DNA of 16,859 nucleotides from a bacterium. Its GTDB lineage: Bacteria; Tectomicrobia; Entotheonellia; Entotheonellales; Entotheonellaceae. The notes under the pieces are model-generated. The model saw only the letters and a program-made list of their open reading frames with translations. It searched no databases and was not told the DNA's origin. The first letter of the stretch is position 1, and each line of letters begins with the position of its first letter. The stretch spans positions 1 to 16,859 of the forward strand of contig JAPULM010000094.1 in assembly GCA_027294925.1 (NCBI GenBank). The letters are read 5' to 3'. The position numbers and the translations under genes are program-made. Of the stretch, positions 1 through 5,879 are shown piece after piece.

Positions 1-100
1 TAACGAGGTCGAGGCCGTGAAGCGGGTCGCCACGTCTAAAGGCGTTCAACAAGCGGCCTTGCTGCGGGAATGGGTACTTGAAAAACTTCACAAAGCCTGA
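1..100 (+). CDS. 3' end of a small ribbon-helix-helix-like (antitoxin-type) protein, partial
   Basis: An open frame enters from the left edge (codons start at base 2) and ends at TGA 98-100, giving 32 residues. The tail contains VKRVATSKGVQQAALLREW followed by VLEKLHKA. This resembles the end of CopG/BrnA-type ribbon-helix-helix antitoxins, where a helix-turn of the type 'lk.lA...gvs..tLireWvlekL' precedes the C-terminus. Such proteins bind operator DNA and usually neutralise a toxin encoded next door. The start, the partner gene and most of the domain lie outside the window. The assignment rests on a short motif, and another small DNA-binding protein is possible. Confidence 0.45.
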   Translation, partial: NEVEAVKRVATSKGVQQAALLREWVLEKLHKA

Positions 101-278
101 TCGCAATAAATCGTCATACGCGGAAACGGTGGTCAGGTCTATTGTTGTAGCATAGTGTCAAATGATAGGAGCAACTGGCCTCCCACCGTACCCGCGCTGC
201 GTCCCAGCCTAGCAAATCGCAAAAAGCCTCGCAGTCAGCCGACGCCAGAAACGCCAGCGCCCCGTCCTTGTACCAAGG

Positions 279-318
279 CCATGCAGTTGTCTCAAAATCC
301 CCTATTCTTGGCTAGGGA
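279..318. repeat. Dispersed-looking 40-nt repeat, copy A
   Basis: Begins CCATGCAGTT, contains CAAAATCCCCT and ends TGGCTAGGGA. Aligned without gaps to 3004-3043 it matches at 30 of 40 positions by hand count, including the first ten bases. Both copies are outside genes. The C-rich then G-rich layout resembles the 'CCCCCTCTCCCT' boundary repeats found between genes in many proteobacteria, but that comparison is from memory. Confidence 0.45.
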
Positions 319-400
319 TAGGGCGAGGGCGGAGGGAGAACTGAATGACCCTGGCGTCGTCATATCGTCTTTGGCGGCGCCCTGAAATGATGAAAGTCGT

Positions 401-428
401 ATGGGGACAGATTTAAATCTGTCCCCAT
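401..428. repeat. Perfect 28-nt palindrome (GGGGACAG...CTGTCCCC)
   Basis: ATGGGGACAGATTT is followed directly by its exact reverse complement, AAATCTGTCCCCAT, centred between 414 and 415. It lies 24 bases beyond the stop codon of the amidohydrolase. As RNA it would form a long stem with almost no loop, but no T-run follows on either strand, so it is not a standard intrinsic terminator. Sequences of the form 'AAATCTGTCCCC' are, as I recall, common near REP-associated tyrosine transposases and as stand-alone repeats. A protein-binding site is the alternative. Confidence 0.7.
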
Positions 429-452
429 GAAAGATGGTCGGCTAAGGTTTGT

Positions 453-2159
453 TTACGCAGTTGCAGCCATTTGATGCAGCGTATTGCGAATCACCCGTCC
501 CGGCAGATTGCCGGAGTGTTTGCCGTCTTCGATCAGCACTTGACCGTTAACGATGGTGTAGTGCACCCCTTCGGCGAGTTCGCGCACGCGCCAACCACCG
601 GCCGGGAAGTCGTGTACCACATCTTCCGGCAGCGGACGTACGGTTTCCGGATTAAACATGGTGATGTCAGCCGCCATGCCCGGCCGTAAGAGCCCACGGT
701 CGTAGATGCCAAAGGCGGAGGCCGAGTCAAAGGTCAGCCGCCGCACCGCTTTTTCTAGCGACATGATGCCCTCTTCGCGTACCCAGTGACCTAGCAAACG
801 GGTGCTGTAGCCATAGCCGCCATGGAATTGCACATGCGCGCCCCCGTCTGACAGACCGACAATGGCGTTGGGATAATTGAGGATCTTCGTCACCGCTTCT
901 TTGTCCACGTTCAGATCGCCTTGTAAGAAGACGGTGTCAAGATTCTCTTCCACCACCAGATCCAGAAACGCGTCGATAATCCCTTTGCCCTGTTCTTTGG
1001 CCAGCTCATGGATCGACTTGCCTTGCAGAGATTTGTTTTTCGCTAATGCCAGCTCTTCTACCCAGATATAGTCATACCAGTTGCGAGTTAGGGTCTCGCC
1101 GGGAATCTCGATCTTCCATTCTACCACTTCGTCATGTAGCTTCTGGCGTACTGCAGGATCGCTGTAAGCGCGCAGTTTCTCGTCGTCCGAGGCAATCAGG
1201 ATGGGATGCCAGGTGGGCGAGCCGCGGAACACTTGCGAGTTGCGCATGGTAAAGCGCTGTGTGGTGCTGTTAGGCGAGCATAGCGGGTAGGCCCGAATGC
1301 CGGCCGCAGAGGTTTCGTCAACAACGGCCATCAAGTCCTTCCATGCCGTTGGCTGACGCACACTCTGGCCAAGATTGTTGTATACTACCGGGCGGCCAGA
1401 CGCTTCGGAGAGGCGGCTCATTAGCCGATTGTGCAACTCGGCGTCGCGCCCACCGCCACTCTGAATGATGCCGCTGCCCAATTCAGTGAGCACATCGGCT
1501 AATGCAAAAATCTCGTCTTCGTCAGCCCAGATTGCCGGAATATGAACACCTTGCGGATCGTAATGGCCCTGGTTACGCGACACCGATAGTCCCAGGGCGC
1601 CGGCAGTGATGGTGTCATGTACAATTTGGCGCATCGCTTCAATCTCGTCCGGCTTCGCGGTGCGACCCTGGCACTCGTCGCCCATGACATAGTAACGAAG
1701 CGCCGTATGGCCTAGTAACGTTCCAACATTGATGCCCATACTGTTGTCCAGCATGTCCATGTACTGCGGTAAGGTTTCCCAGGAAAAATCGATGCTGCTC
1801 AGAACATCCATCGGAATGGCTTCGACATAAGAGAGGAATTCGGCCAGCCGCTCCTGGGCGCCGGGCCGTACAGGAGCTAAGGAGAGTGAGCAGTTGCCAA
1901 TGATGACGGTGGTGGCGCCATGATAACATGAGTAGGTGCACAGCGGATCCCAGGTCACCTGGGCATCATAGTGGCAGTGGTTGTCGACAAAGCCGGGCGC
2001 TACCACGAGACCATCAGCATCGATCATGCGCTCTGCTGAGCCGCGTAGTTTGCCCATCTCGACGATTTTGCCGTTCTTCACTGCCAGGTCGCCACGGAAT
2101 CCGGGCATGCCGGAACCGTCGATAATTCGGCCGTTTTTGATCAAAAGGTCATATGCCAT
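453..2159 (-). CDS. D-aminoacylase-like amidohydrolase (amidohydrolase_3 family)
   Basis: This 568-residue cytoplasmic enzyme of the N-acyl-D-amino-acid deacylase branch of the amidohydrolase superfamily would hydrolyse an amide or cyclic amide. The N-terminal beta segment (KNGRIIDGSGMPG, 9-20) leads to the metal motif GFVDNHCHYDAQ (56-67; His61, His63). GNC at 88-90 matches the cysteine ligand of D-aminoacylases, and GLSDGGAH (435-442) carries the catalytic aspartate, Asp438. The C-terminus returns to the small beta domain (GLLRPGMAADITMF, then VNGQVLIEDG). The usual ligand-bearing segments SHIR and ISHLK read QSGGGR (233-238) and YNNLGQ (260-265), so a subset of metal ligands seems absent and the substrate is uncertain. 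AAGGAG six bases before the ATG supports the start. Transcribed divergently from the AhpD-like gene. Confidence 0.85.
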   Translation of the reverse strand: MAYDLLIKNGRIIDGSGMPGFRGDLAVKNGKIVEMGKLRGSAERMIDADGLVVAPGFVDNHCHYDAQVTWDPLCTYSCYHGATTVIIGNCSLSLAPVRPGAQERLAEFLSYVEAIPMDVLSSIDFSWETLPQYMDMLDNSMGINVGTLLGHTALRYYVMGDECQGRTAKPDEIEAMRQIVHDTITAGALGLSVSRNQGHYDPQGVHIPAIWADEDEIFALADVLTELGSGIIQSGGGRDAELHNRLMSRLSEASGRPVVYNNLGQSVRQPTAWKDLMAVVDETSAAGIRAYPLCSPNSTTQRFTMRNSQVFRGSPTWHPILIASDDEKLRAYSDPAVRQKLHDEVVEWKIEIPGETLTRNWYDYIWVEELALAKNKSLQGKSIHELAKEQGKGIIDAFLDLVVEENLDTVFLQGDLNVDKEAVTKILNYPNAIVGLSDGGAHVQFHGGYGYSTRLLGHWVREEGIMSLEKAVRRLTFDSASAFGIYDRGLLRPGMAADITMFNPETVRPLPEDVVHDFPAGGWRVRELAEGVHYTIVNGQVLIEDGKHSGNLPGRVIRNTLHQMAATA

Positions 2160-2311
2160 GCGCTGCTCCTTTCGCTTTCGTCAGAAAGTCTGCGGATTGC
2201 GGCAATCCAATTGCTTATGGATTAGCAGTTTGACACAAGTGAAACGATTTTACCAGAAGTGTGTGGCAAGGCTCAAACGACCTTCCCTCTTCCTCGCAGG
2301 TGTTGGACTAA

Positions 2312-2340
2312 TTGACACAGGAAAAGCTAAAAATGAGTAT
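2312..2340 (+). promoter_or_regulatory. Candidate sigma70-type promoter for the AhpD-like gene
   Basis: TTGACA at 2312-2317 matches the -35 consensus fully. With 17-bp spacing the -10 would be the weak GAGTAT (2335-2340). TATAGT at 2338-2343 is a better hexamer but sits 20 bp away. It lies 65-90 bases before the ATG at 2405. The -10 is ambiguous, so confidence is limited. Confidence 0.35.
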
Positions 2341-2404
2341 AGTTCGATTAAAGGTCGTAGGATAGAGGGAAATACGCAACGAGTATCAACATGGAGGCCT
2401 TCCG

Positions 2405-2992
2405 ATGCCGGATCAACCGATCAGTCGCTTTGCCGTTCCTGATCTGAATGAATTGCCCGAAGACATCAGAGACAGGATTTTGGCCGTACAAAAAAAATCA
2501 GGCTTCGTGCCCAACGTCTTTTTGGCGCTTGCGCATCGTGCAGACGAATTCAGAGCCTTCTTTGCTTACCACGATGCCTTAATGGAAAAAGAGGGCGGTT
2601 TGACCAAGGGCGAGCGCGAAATGATTGTCGTGGCGACTTCTGCTCTCAATCAATGTTTGTACTGCGTTGTGGCGCACGGCGCCATCCTGCGTATTCGCGA
2701 AAAGAATCCACTGTTGGCCGATCAAGTCGCGATAAATTACCGCACGGCGGATATCACGGCGAGGCAGAAAGCCATGCTTGATTTTGCCGCCAAACTGTCG
2801 TTGCAGGCGCACCAGGTCAGCGACGCCGATATCGAGACGCTATATCAGCACGGCTTTGCGGACGAGGATATTTGGGATATCGGCGCCATTACGGCATTCT
2901 TTTCCTTGTCGAATCGCATGGCTCACTTAACCAACATGCGGCCCAACGATGAATTTTACCAGTTGGGACGCGTGCCCAAGGCAAAACGGTAA
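2405..2992 (+). CDS. Peroxidase-related protein, AhpD / carboxymuconolactone decarboxylase-like
   Basis: A 195-residue protein of the AhpD-like 'uncharacterised peroxidase-related enzyme' group. The conserved helix reads LNQCLYCVVAHGAILR (81-96), with redox cysteines Cys84 and Cys87 and the following His91. In AhpD the two cysteines and the histidine reduce peroxides with thiol-derived electrons. The upstream GEREMIVVATSALNQ and the downstream ITARQKAMLDFAAKL are family-typical. The length fits the family. GGAGG at 2393-2397 is seven bases before the ATG and fixes the start. No catalase, peroxiredoxin or lipoamide partner is adjacent, so the reductant and physiological peroxide cannot be read from context. 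Single-gene unit, divergent from the amidohydrolase. Confidence 0.85.
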   Translation: MPDQPISRFAVPDLNELPEDIRDRILAVQKKSGFVPNVFLALAHRADEFRAFFAYHDALMEKEGGLTKGEREMIVVATSALNQCLYCVVAHGAILRIREKNPLLADQVAINYRTADITARQKAMLDFAAKLSLQAHQVSDADIETLYQHGFADEDIWDIGAITAFFSLSNRMAHLTNMRPNDEFYQLGRVPKAKR

Positions 2993-3003
2993 GGCGAGCA
3001 GAG

Positions 3004-3043
3004 CCATGCAGTTTTGCCAAAACCCCCTCTCCCTGGGGTGGGA
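3004..3043. repeat. Dispersed-looking 40-nt repeat, copy B
   Basis: Begins CCATGCAGTT, contains CAAAACCCCCT and ends TGGGGTGGGA. It is the partner of 279-318 in the same orientation, 30 of 40 positions identical. It lies in the 79-base gap between the convergent AhpD-like and DUF350 genes, starting 12 bases after the AhpD-like stop codon. Confidence 0.45.
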
Positions 3044-3071
3044 AAATGTACAAGAACGCTTGTCCAGGTAT

Positions 3072-3296
3072 TTAATTCAACCCCATACCGATGACCAGAC
3101 CGATGGCGATACCCAGCCCGATAAAGATTGAACCAATAACGATGCCGACGGCGACATTTTGATTGGCGAGTTGAGTTGAGGTATCGAATGGCGTCATCTT
3201 ATCAAAGAGTTTGTAGCCCAGGGCCATGAAGAAAATGGTGATCACGGCGCCGACAATGGCATAGAATAGATTTAATAACAGGATGGACAGCTCCAT
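3072..3296 (-). CDS. Small inner-membrane protein, DUF350 family
   Basis: A 74-residue protein with two hydrophobic segments (about 4-30 and 47-71) joined by a short polar loop. The loop and second helix read DKMTPFDTSTQLANQNVAVG followed by an alanine/glycine-poor, isoleucine-rich helix, which fits the DUF350 pattern of a proline-containing loop, a conserved Asn-x-Ala/Val and a glycine-rich helix. Many DUF350 proteins are about twice as long with two such units; this one holds a single unit. The function of the family is unknown. The ATG directly abuts the stop codon of the upstream lytic transglycosylase (TAAATG), so the two are almost certainly co-transcribed and translationally coupled, which suggests an envelope-related role. 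Confidence 0.75.
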   Translation of the reverse strand: MELSILLLNLFYAIVGAVITIFFMALGYKLFDKMTPFDTSTQLANQNVAVGIVIGSIFIGLGIAIGLVIGMGLN

Positions 3297-3872
3297 TTAG
3301 CGCAGCACCTTCTTGATGGTTTGAATTTTGTTGACGTAGGTAATCGTTTCATGGCTGCGTTTGCCGGTGATGGCAGGCAAGGCTTGTTCGATTGATGCCC
3401 AAAGATTTTCGTTAAGGCCGCGACGCTTGGCATGTTGCTGGGCCTTCAGAATGTTTCCTTTACCGGCGTTAAATGAACCAAACATAAAATTCAAGCGGTC
3501 TTGAAAGGGTCGCTTGGCCTGCCACAGCTTCCACATCTTGCGGTCGTAATAAATGCCGGCGGCAATGTTCCAACGCGGGTGTTCACGCGGGCCTCGGATG
3601 GCGGCATTTTGCCGTCTGATTTCCTGGTACGTCTTGGGCATGATTTGCATCAAGCCAACCGCGCCGACGCGGGAGGTGGCGTTGGCCTCGAGCCGCGATT
3701 CGGCGATTGCCTGGGCCTTAAAATGCCGCCAGTCTAATAGCGGTCCAAAGAATCGTTTTGAATATTTTGAGAAATACCGGTCGTATTTTACCATCCGGTT
3801 ATATGCTTCGAACCCATGCACCGGGTAAGCGAGCAGGAGAAGCGTTGCCCAAATCAATAGGTATCCCTTCAT
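3297..3872 (-). CDS. Exported lytic murein transglycosylase, SLT domain (Slt70/MltF type)
   Basis: A 191-residue enzyme predicted to cleave the MurNAc-GlcNAc bond of peptidoglycan in the periplasm. A signal peptide is visible at 1-20 (short Lys-Gly start, hydrophobic LLIWATLLLLAYPV, cleavage near VHG-F). The SLT core follows: AIAESRLEANATS (55-67) with catalytic Glu58, the GLMQIMP motif (73-79), NIAAGIYYD (102-110) and FGSFNAGKGN (131-140). There is no extra domain, so this is a minimal soluble or loosely attached form. The cleavage motif has no lipobox cysteine, so it is not an obvious lipoprotein. The start has only a weak upstream AGGAATAGG. It is the first gene of a two-gene unit with the DUF350 protein. 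Confidence 0.88.
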   Translation of the reverse strand: MKGYLLIWATLLLLAYPVHGFEAYNRMVKYDRYFSKYSKRFFGPLLDWRHFKAQAIAESRLEANATSRVGAVGLMQIMPKTYQEIRRQNAAIRGPREHPRWNIAAGIYYDRKMWKLWQAKRPFQDRLNFMFGSFNAGKGNILKAQQHAKRRGLNENLWASIEQALPAITGKRSHETITYVNKIQTIKKVLR

Positions 3873-3929
3873 GGTCGCCTATTCCTGTTTCATACCGCGT
3901 GGTTAAATTTTTGCTTTAACTCTTTTGAC

Positions 3930-4763
3930 TCAGGCTTCAGCCCTCAAATCGGTGTCGTGTTGGTTGCGTAGGGACTGCACGGCGTCGGTGAAGGTTTTGA
4001 CGCGGTGTTCCTCGACCAAATTGTCGGCCTGGCCGTCTTGTTTGAAAAAACTGCCAACGATCATGCCATCTGTTTTGGCGTAGATGTGCGATAGATTGTC
4101 GGGGGTGACGCCGCTGCCGACGAGAATGGGCAAGGCGGTGTGCTGTCGGACCATCTCCACATCGGCTGGCTGGGTCGGTGAACCGGTAAAATCGCCGGAC
4201 ACAATGATGGCATCCGCCATGCCGCGTTCGGTCACATCGTGGCTTTCAATAGCCAGGGCACGGGCGCCAAGGGGCGTTGCATGTTTTACCCCGACATCGG
4301 CCATGATCAGTATATTGGCGCGCAGCGCGGTGCGCAACCGCAGCGTGGCGTGGCTCATGCCCTGTAAAATGCCTTGATCGGATACCACCGTATGCATGTG
4401 GACATTGACCCGAATGAAGCGTGCTTGCGCCGCCGTTGCAATGGCCATGGCGGCGGCGGCGTCATGGCGCAAGGCGTTGACGCCAACTGGCATGCACACC
4501 GCTTTGACAACTTCGCGCGTCACGGTAGCCATGGCGGCGATGGTTTCGGCCGGCAACTGGTTGGGGTAAAATGGTACATCTCGAAAATTTTCAATGATCA
4601 ACCCATCGATTGGGTAACGGCTAAAGATGTCGGCTTCTACCAGGGCTGTTTCATACACCTGCTGCATACTGCCGCTATAGCGTGGTGCGCCCGGTAGAGG
4701 CAGCAGGTGTATACAGGCAATGAGCGGTTTCGCTGTATTGAACAGATCGTTAAAAGCCTGCAC
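3930..4763 (-). CDS. BtpA/SgcQ family protein (TIM-barrel fold)
   Basis: A BtpA-family protein of about 277 residues. Family members include cyanobacterial BtpA, needed for stable photosystem I, and the enterobacterial sugar-cluster protein SgcQ. The fold is a TIM barrel and the reaction is not established. Visible signatures are KPLIACIHLLPLPGAPRY near the N-terminus, GLIIENFRDVPF, VGVNALRHD, FIRVNVH, ADVGVKHATPLG, DAIIVSGDFTGSPT and the phosphate-binding-like ILVGSGVTPDN, then GMIVGSFFK. The frame extends to a GTG at 4829, but I place the start at GTG 4763. GGAG (4774-4777) lies ten bases upstream of it, and homologues as I remember them begin just before 'DLF.t.KP'. A promoter is seen at 4898-4927. 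No photosynthesis or sugar-transport gene is adjacent, so the role here is open. Confidence 0.85.
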   Translation of the reverse strand: MQAFNDLFNTAKPLIACIHLLPLPGAPRYSGSMQQVYETALVEADIFSRYPIDGLIIENFRDVPFYPNQLPAETIAAMATVTREVVKAVCMPVGVNALRHDAAAAMAIATAAQARFIRVNVHMHTVVSDQGILQGMSHATLRLRTALRANILIMADVGVKHATPLGARALAIESHDVTERGMADAIIVSGDFTGSPTQPADVEMVRQHTALPILVGSGVTPDNLSHIYAKTDGMIVGSFFKQDGQADNLVEEHRVKTFTDAVQSLRNQHDTDLRAEA

Positions 4764-4897
4764 AGGTTCTGTGCTCCAATTAGGTTGACTTCGTAAAACA
4801 CCACACAAAAGAGGGCACAAATAAATCACACCACCGATCTTCGGCCATAGAGAGACTTTTCAAACAACCTCTCAGAGTCGGTCGGGGCAACGACCGC

Positions 4898-4927
4898 AGT
4901 ATAGCCGCTTCCCGTGCCTAACTTCAA
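4898..4927 (-). promoter_or_regulatory. Promoter for the BtpA-family gene
   Basis: On the minus strand TTGAAG (4922-4927), an 18-bp spacer and TATACT (4898-4903) form a sigma70-type promoter. Transcription would start near 4891 and give a leader of about 130 nt. The stretch from the -10 onward, TATACTGCGGTCGTTG, matches the DAHP synthase promoter region at 15 of 16 positions. Confidence 0.55.
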
Positions 4928-5002
4928 TGCCTTACCATATCAAGCACACCGTTCGCGTCCGTCCGCCTTCAGACAGTGATATATAGATGTTCAGAAAATG
5001 AA

Positions 5003-5102
5003 TTGGGAAATCCGTCTAAACCTAGGGTGCGGCCCTGCCGCACCTCATGGTCACGGTGGGGCACAGCCCGACCCTACTCAAACAGACCGTCTAGATTTCC
5101 AA
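5003..5102. repeat. Repeat-like element with imperfect terminal inverted repeats
   Basis: TTGGGAAATC (5003-5012) and GATTTCCAA (5094-5102) are inverted copies differing by one extra G, and CCGTCTA occurs directly repeated just inside both ends (5012-5018, 5087-5093). The core has a perfect 7-bp hairpin, GGTGCGG (5026-5032) with CCGCACC (5038-5044), followed by GTGGGGCACAGCCCGACC. The layout suggests a short non-coding mobile or REP-like element of about 100 bp. This is inference from structure only; I see no second copy in the window. Confidence 0.4.
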
Positions 5103-5276
5103 CAGCAAGCTAGAGCTGCAAGAGGCGTTGCGTCGCTCGACGTCCATCGGATATATTTTATTTGACTTAGCGCCATATACAGGCCGTCACGCTTTCAATG
5201 GGAGAGAGAGGAAAGATATGATGCAGCACACGGAATACGTGGGGTCACGGCAGATTTAGGGAGGAGCGTGTACAAG

Positions 5277-5723
5277 ATGAGTCGGTATTTCGAAGAATTT
5301 GAGGTCGGGGCGCGCTACCCAACGTATTCGCGTACCATTACCGAGGGTGATCTATCACTATTTTGTGCCTTTGTCGGGTATCATGTGCCGCTATTTATTG
5401 ATGAGGAGTATGCCAAGCGCACGCCGTATGGGGGACGCATTGTACCCAGTGCGCTAACCATGTCGATCTCGACTGGAATGACGGAGAGTCTGTTTCGCAC
5501 CACGGTGATTGGCCTGCTCGGGGTCGATCGTGGGCGGTTTCTGGCTGCGGTGCGTCCAGGCGATACGATTCGCACTGAGGTGGAAGTCATATCGAAAAGA
5601 GAAACGTCGCATCCGGATCGCGGTATTGTTGTATTTCGTGATCATGTGTTCAATCAGCATGATGAGACGGTTTTCCAGATTGATAAAACAGTTCTCATCC
5701 AGCGCCAGGAAAACAGGGCCTAG
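5277..5723 (+). CDS. MaoC-like hotdog-fold protein, catalytic residues not conserved
   Basis: A 148-residue single-hotdog protein of the MaoC / R-specific enoyl-CoA hydratase superfamily. The opening YFEEFEVGARYPTYSRTITEGD, the PYGGRIVPSAL helix and GVDRGRFLAAVRPGDTIRTEVEV, with later conserved strand patterns, place it in the family. Counting from the upstream GTG, the hydratase motif 'GDxNPxHxD' reads GYHVPLFID (37-45). The catalytic Asp is Tyr38 and the catalytic His is Phe43, so hydratase activity is doubtful. It may bind acyl-CoA or act as a thioesterase-like or non-catalytic partner. I chose ATG 5277 because AGGAG (5262-5266) is ten bases upstream; the in-frame GTG at 5268 sits too close to it. 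No beta-oxidation gene adjoins it. Confidence 0.8.
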   Translation: MSRYFEEFEVGARYPTYSRTITEGDLSLFCAFVGYHVPLFIDEEYAKRTPYGGRIVPSALTMSISTGMTESLFRTTVIGLLGVDRGRFLAAVRPGDTIRTEVEVISKRETSHPDRGIVVFRDHVFNQHDETVFQIDKTVLIQRQENRA

Positions 5724-5879
5724 TAGCAAGCAGTTATATGGAGATGACCGCCGATAACCAAGACCAAGCTATACGCTAACCACTCACTTCGAGGGGTTAG
5801 ACAAAAAATGCCCAGCTTGAGTTTTTCGAACAGATGGGTAATATAGTACCAAGGTCCGTAATGTTGCAAAGGAGCATGC

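Larger units (their letters stand above)
101..452. other. Gene-free interval with repeat and palindrome
   Basis: I see no convincing gene here. A 76-codon frame (155-385, GTG start) has no ribosome binding site and is rich in proline, arginine and alanine, and part of it is a repeat (279-318) that recurs at 3004-3043. The interval also holds the perfect palindrome at 401-428. It separates the left-edge gene from the 3' end of the amidohydrolase on the other strand, so it may carry termination signals for both. Confidence 0.6.
4830..5276. other. Gene-free interval with inverted repeats, between divergent genes
   Basis: About 450 bases between the BtpA-family gene (-) and the MaoC-like gene (+), with no credible protein gene. 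It holds the BtpA promoter (4898-4927), a repeat-like element with a GC-rich hairpin (5003-5102), a possible weak plus-strand promoter (TTGCGT 5128-5133, 18 bp, TATATT 5152-5157), and a 13-codon mini-ORF with a good ribosome binding site (5218-5259). Confidence 0.55.

Noticed and set aside
155..385. 76-codon ORF with GTG start
   Set aside because: No ribosome binding site, low-complexity Pro/Arg/Ala composition, and part of it is a repeat found again at 3004-3043.
1981..2442. 153-codon plus-strand ORF across the amidohydrolase start
   Set aside because: It is antisense to the amidohydrolase N-terminus and runs into the AhpD-like gene in another frame; no family resemblance or ribosome binding site.
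4764..4890. TPP riboswitch-like CTGAGA in the leader of the BtpA-family gene
   Set aside because: Only the short CTGAGA is present; the second conserved THI-box half (GAUCUGGAUAAU type) is absent and the gene is not a thiamine gene.
4830..5276. Small RNA or tRNA gene in the gene-free interval
   Set aside because: Hairpins are present but no cloverleaf, no T-run terminator and no recognised RNA family.
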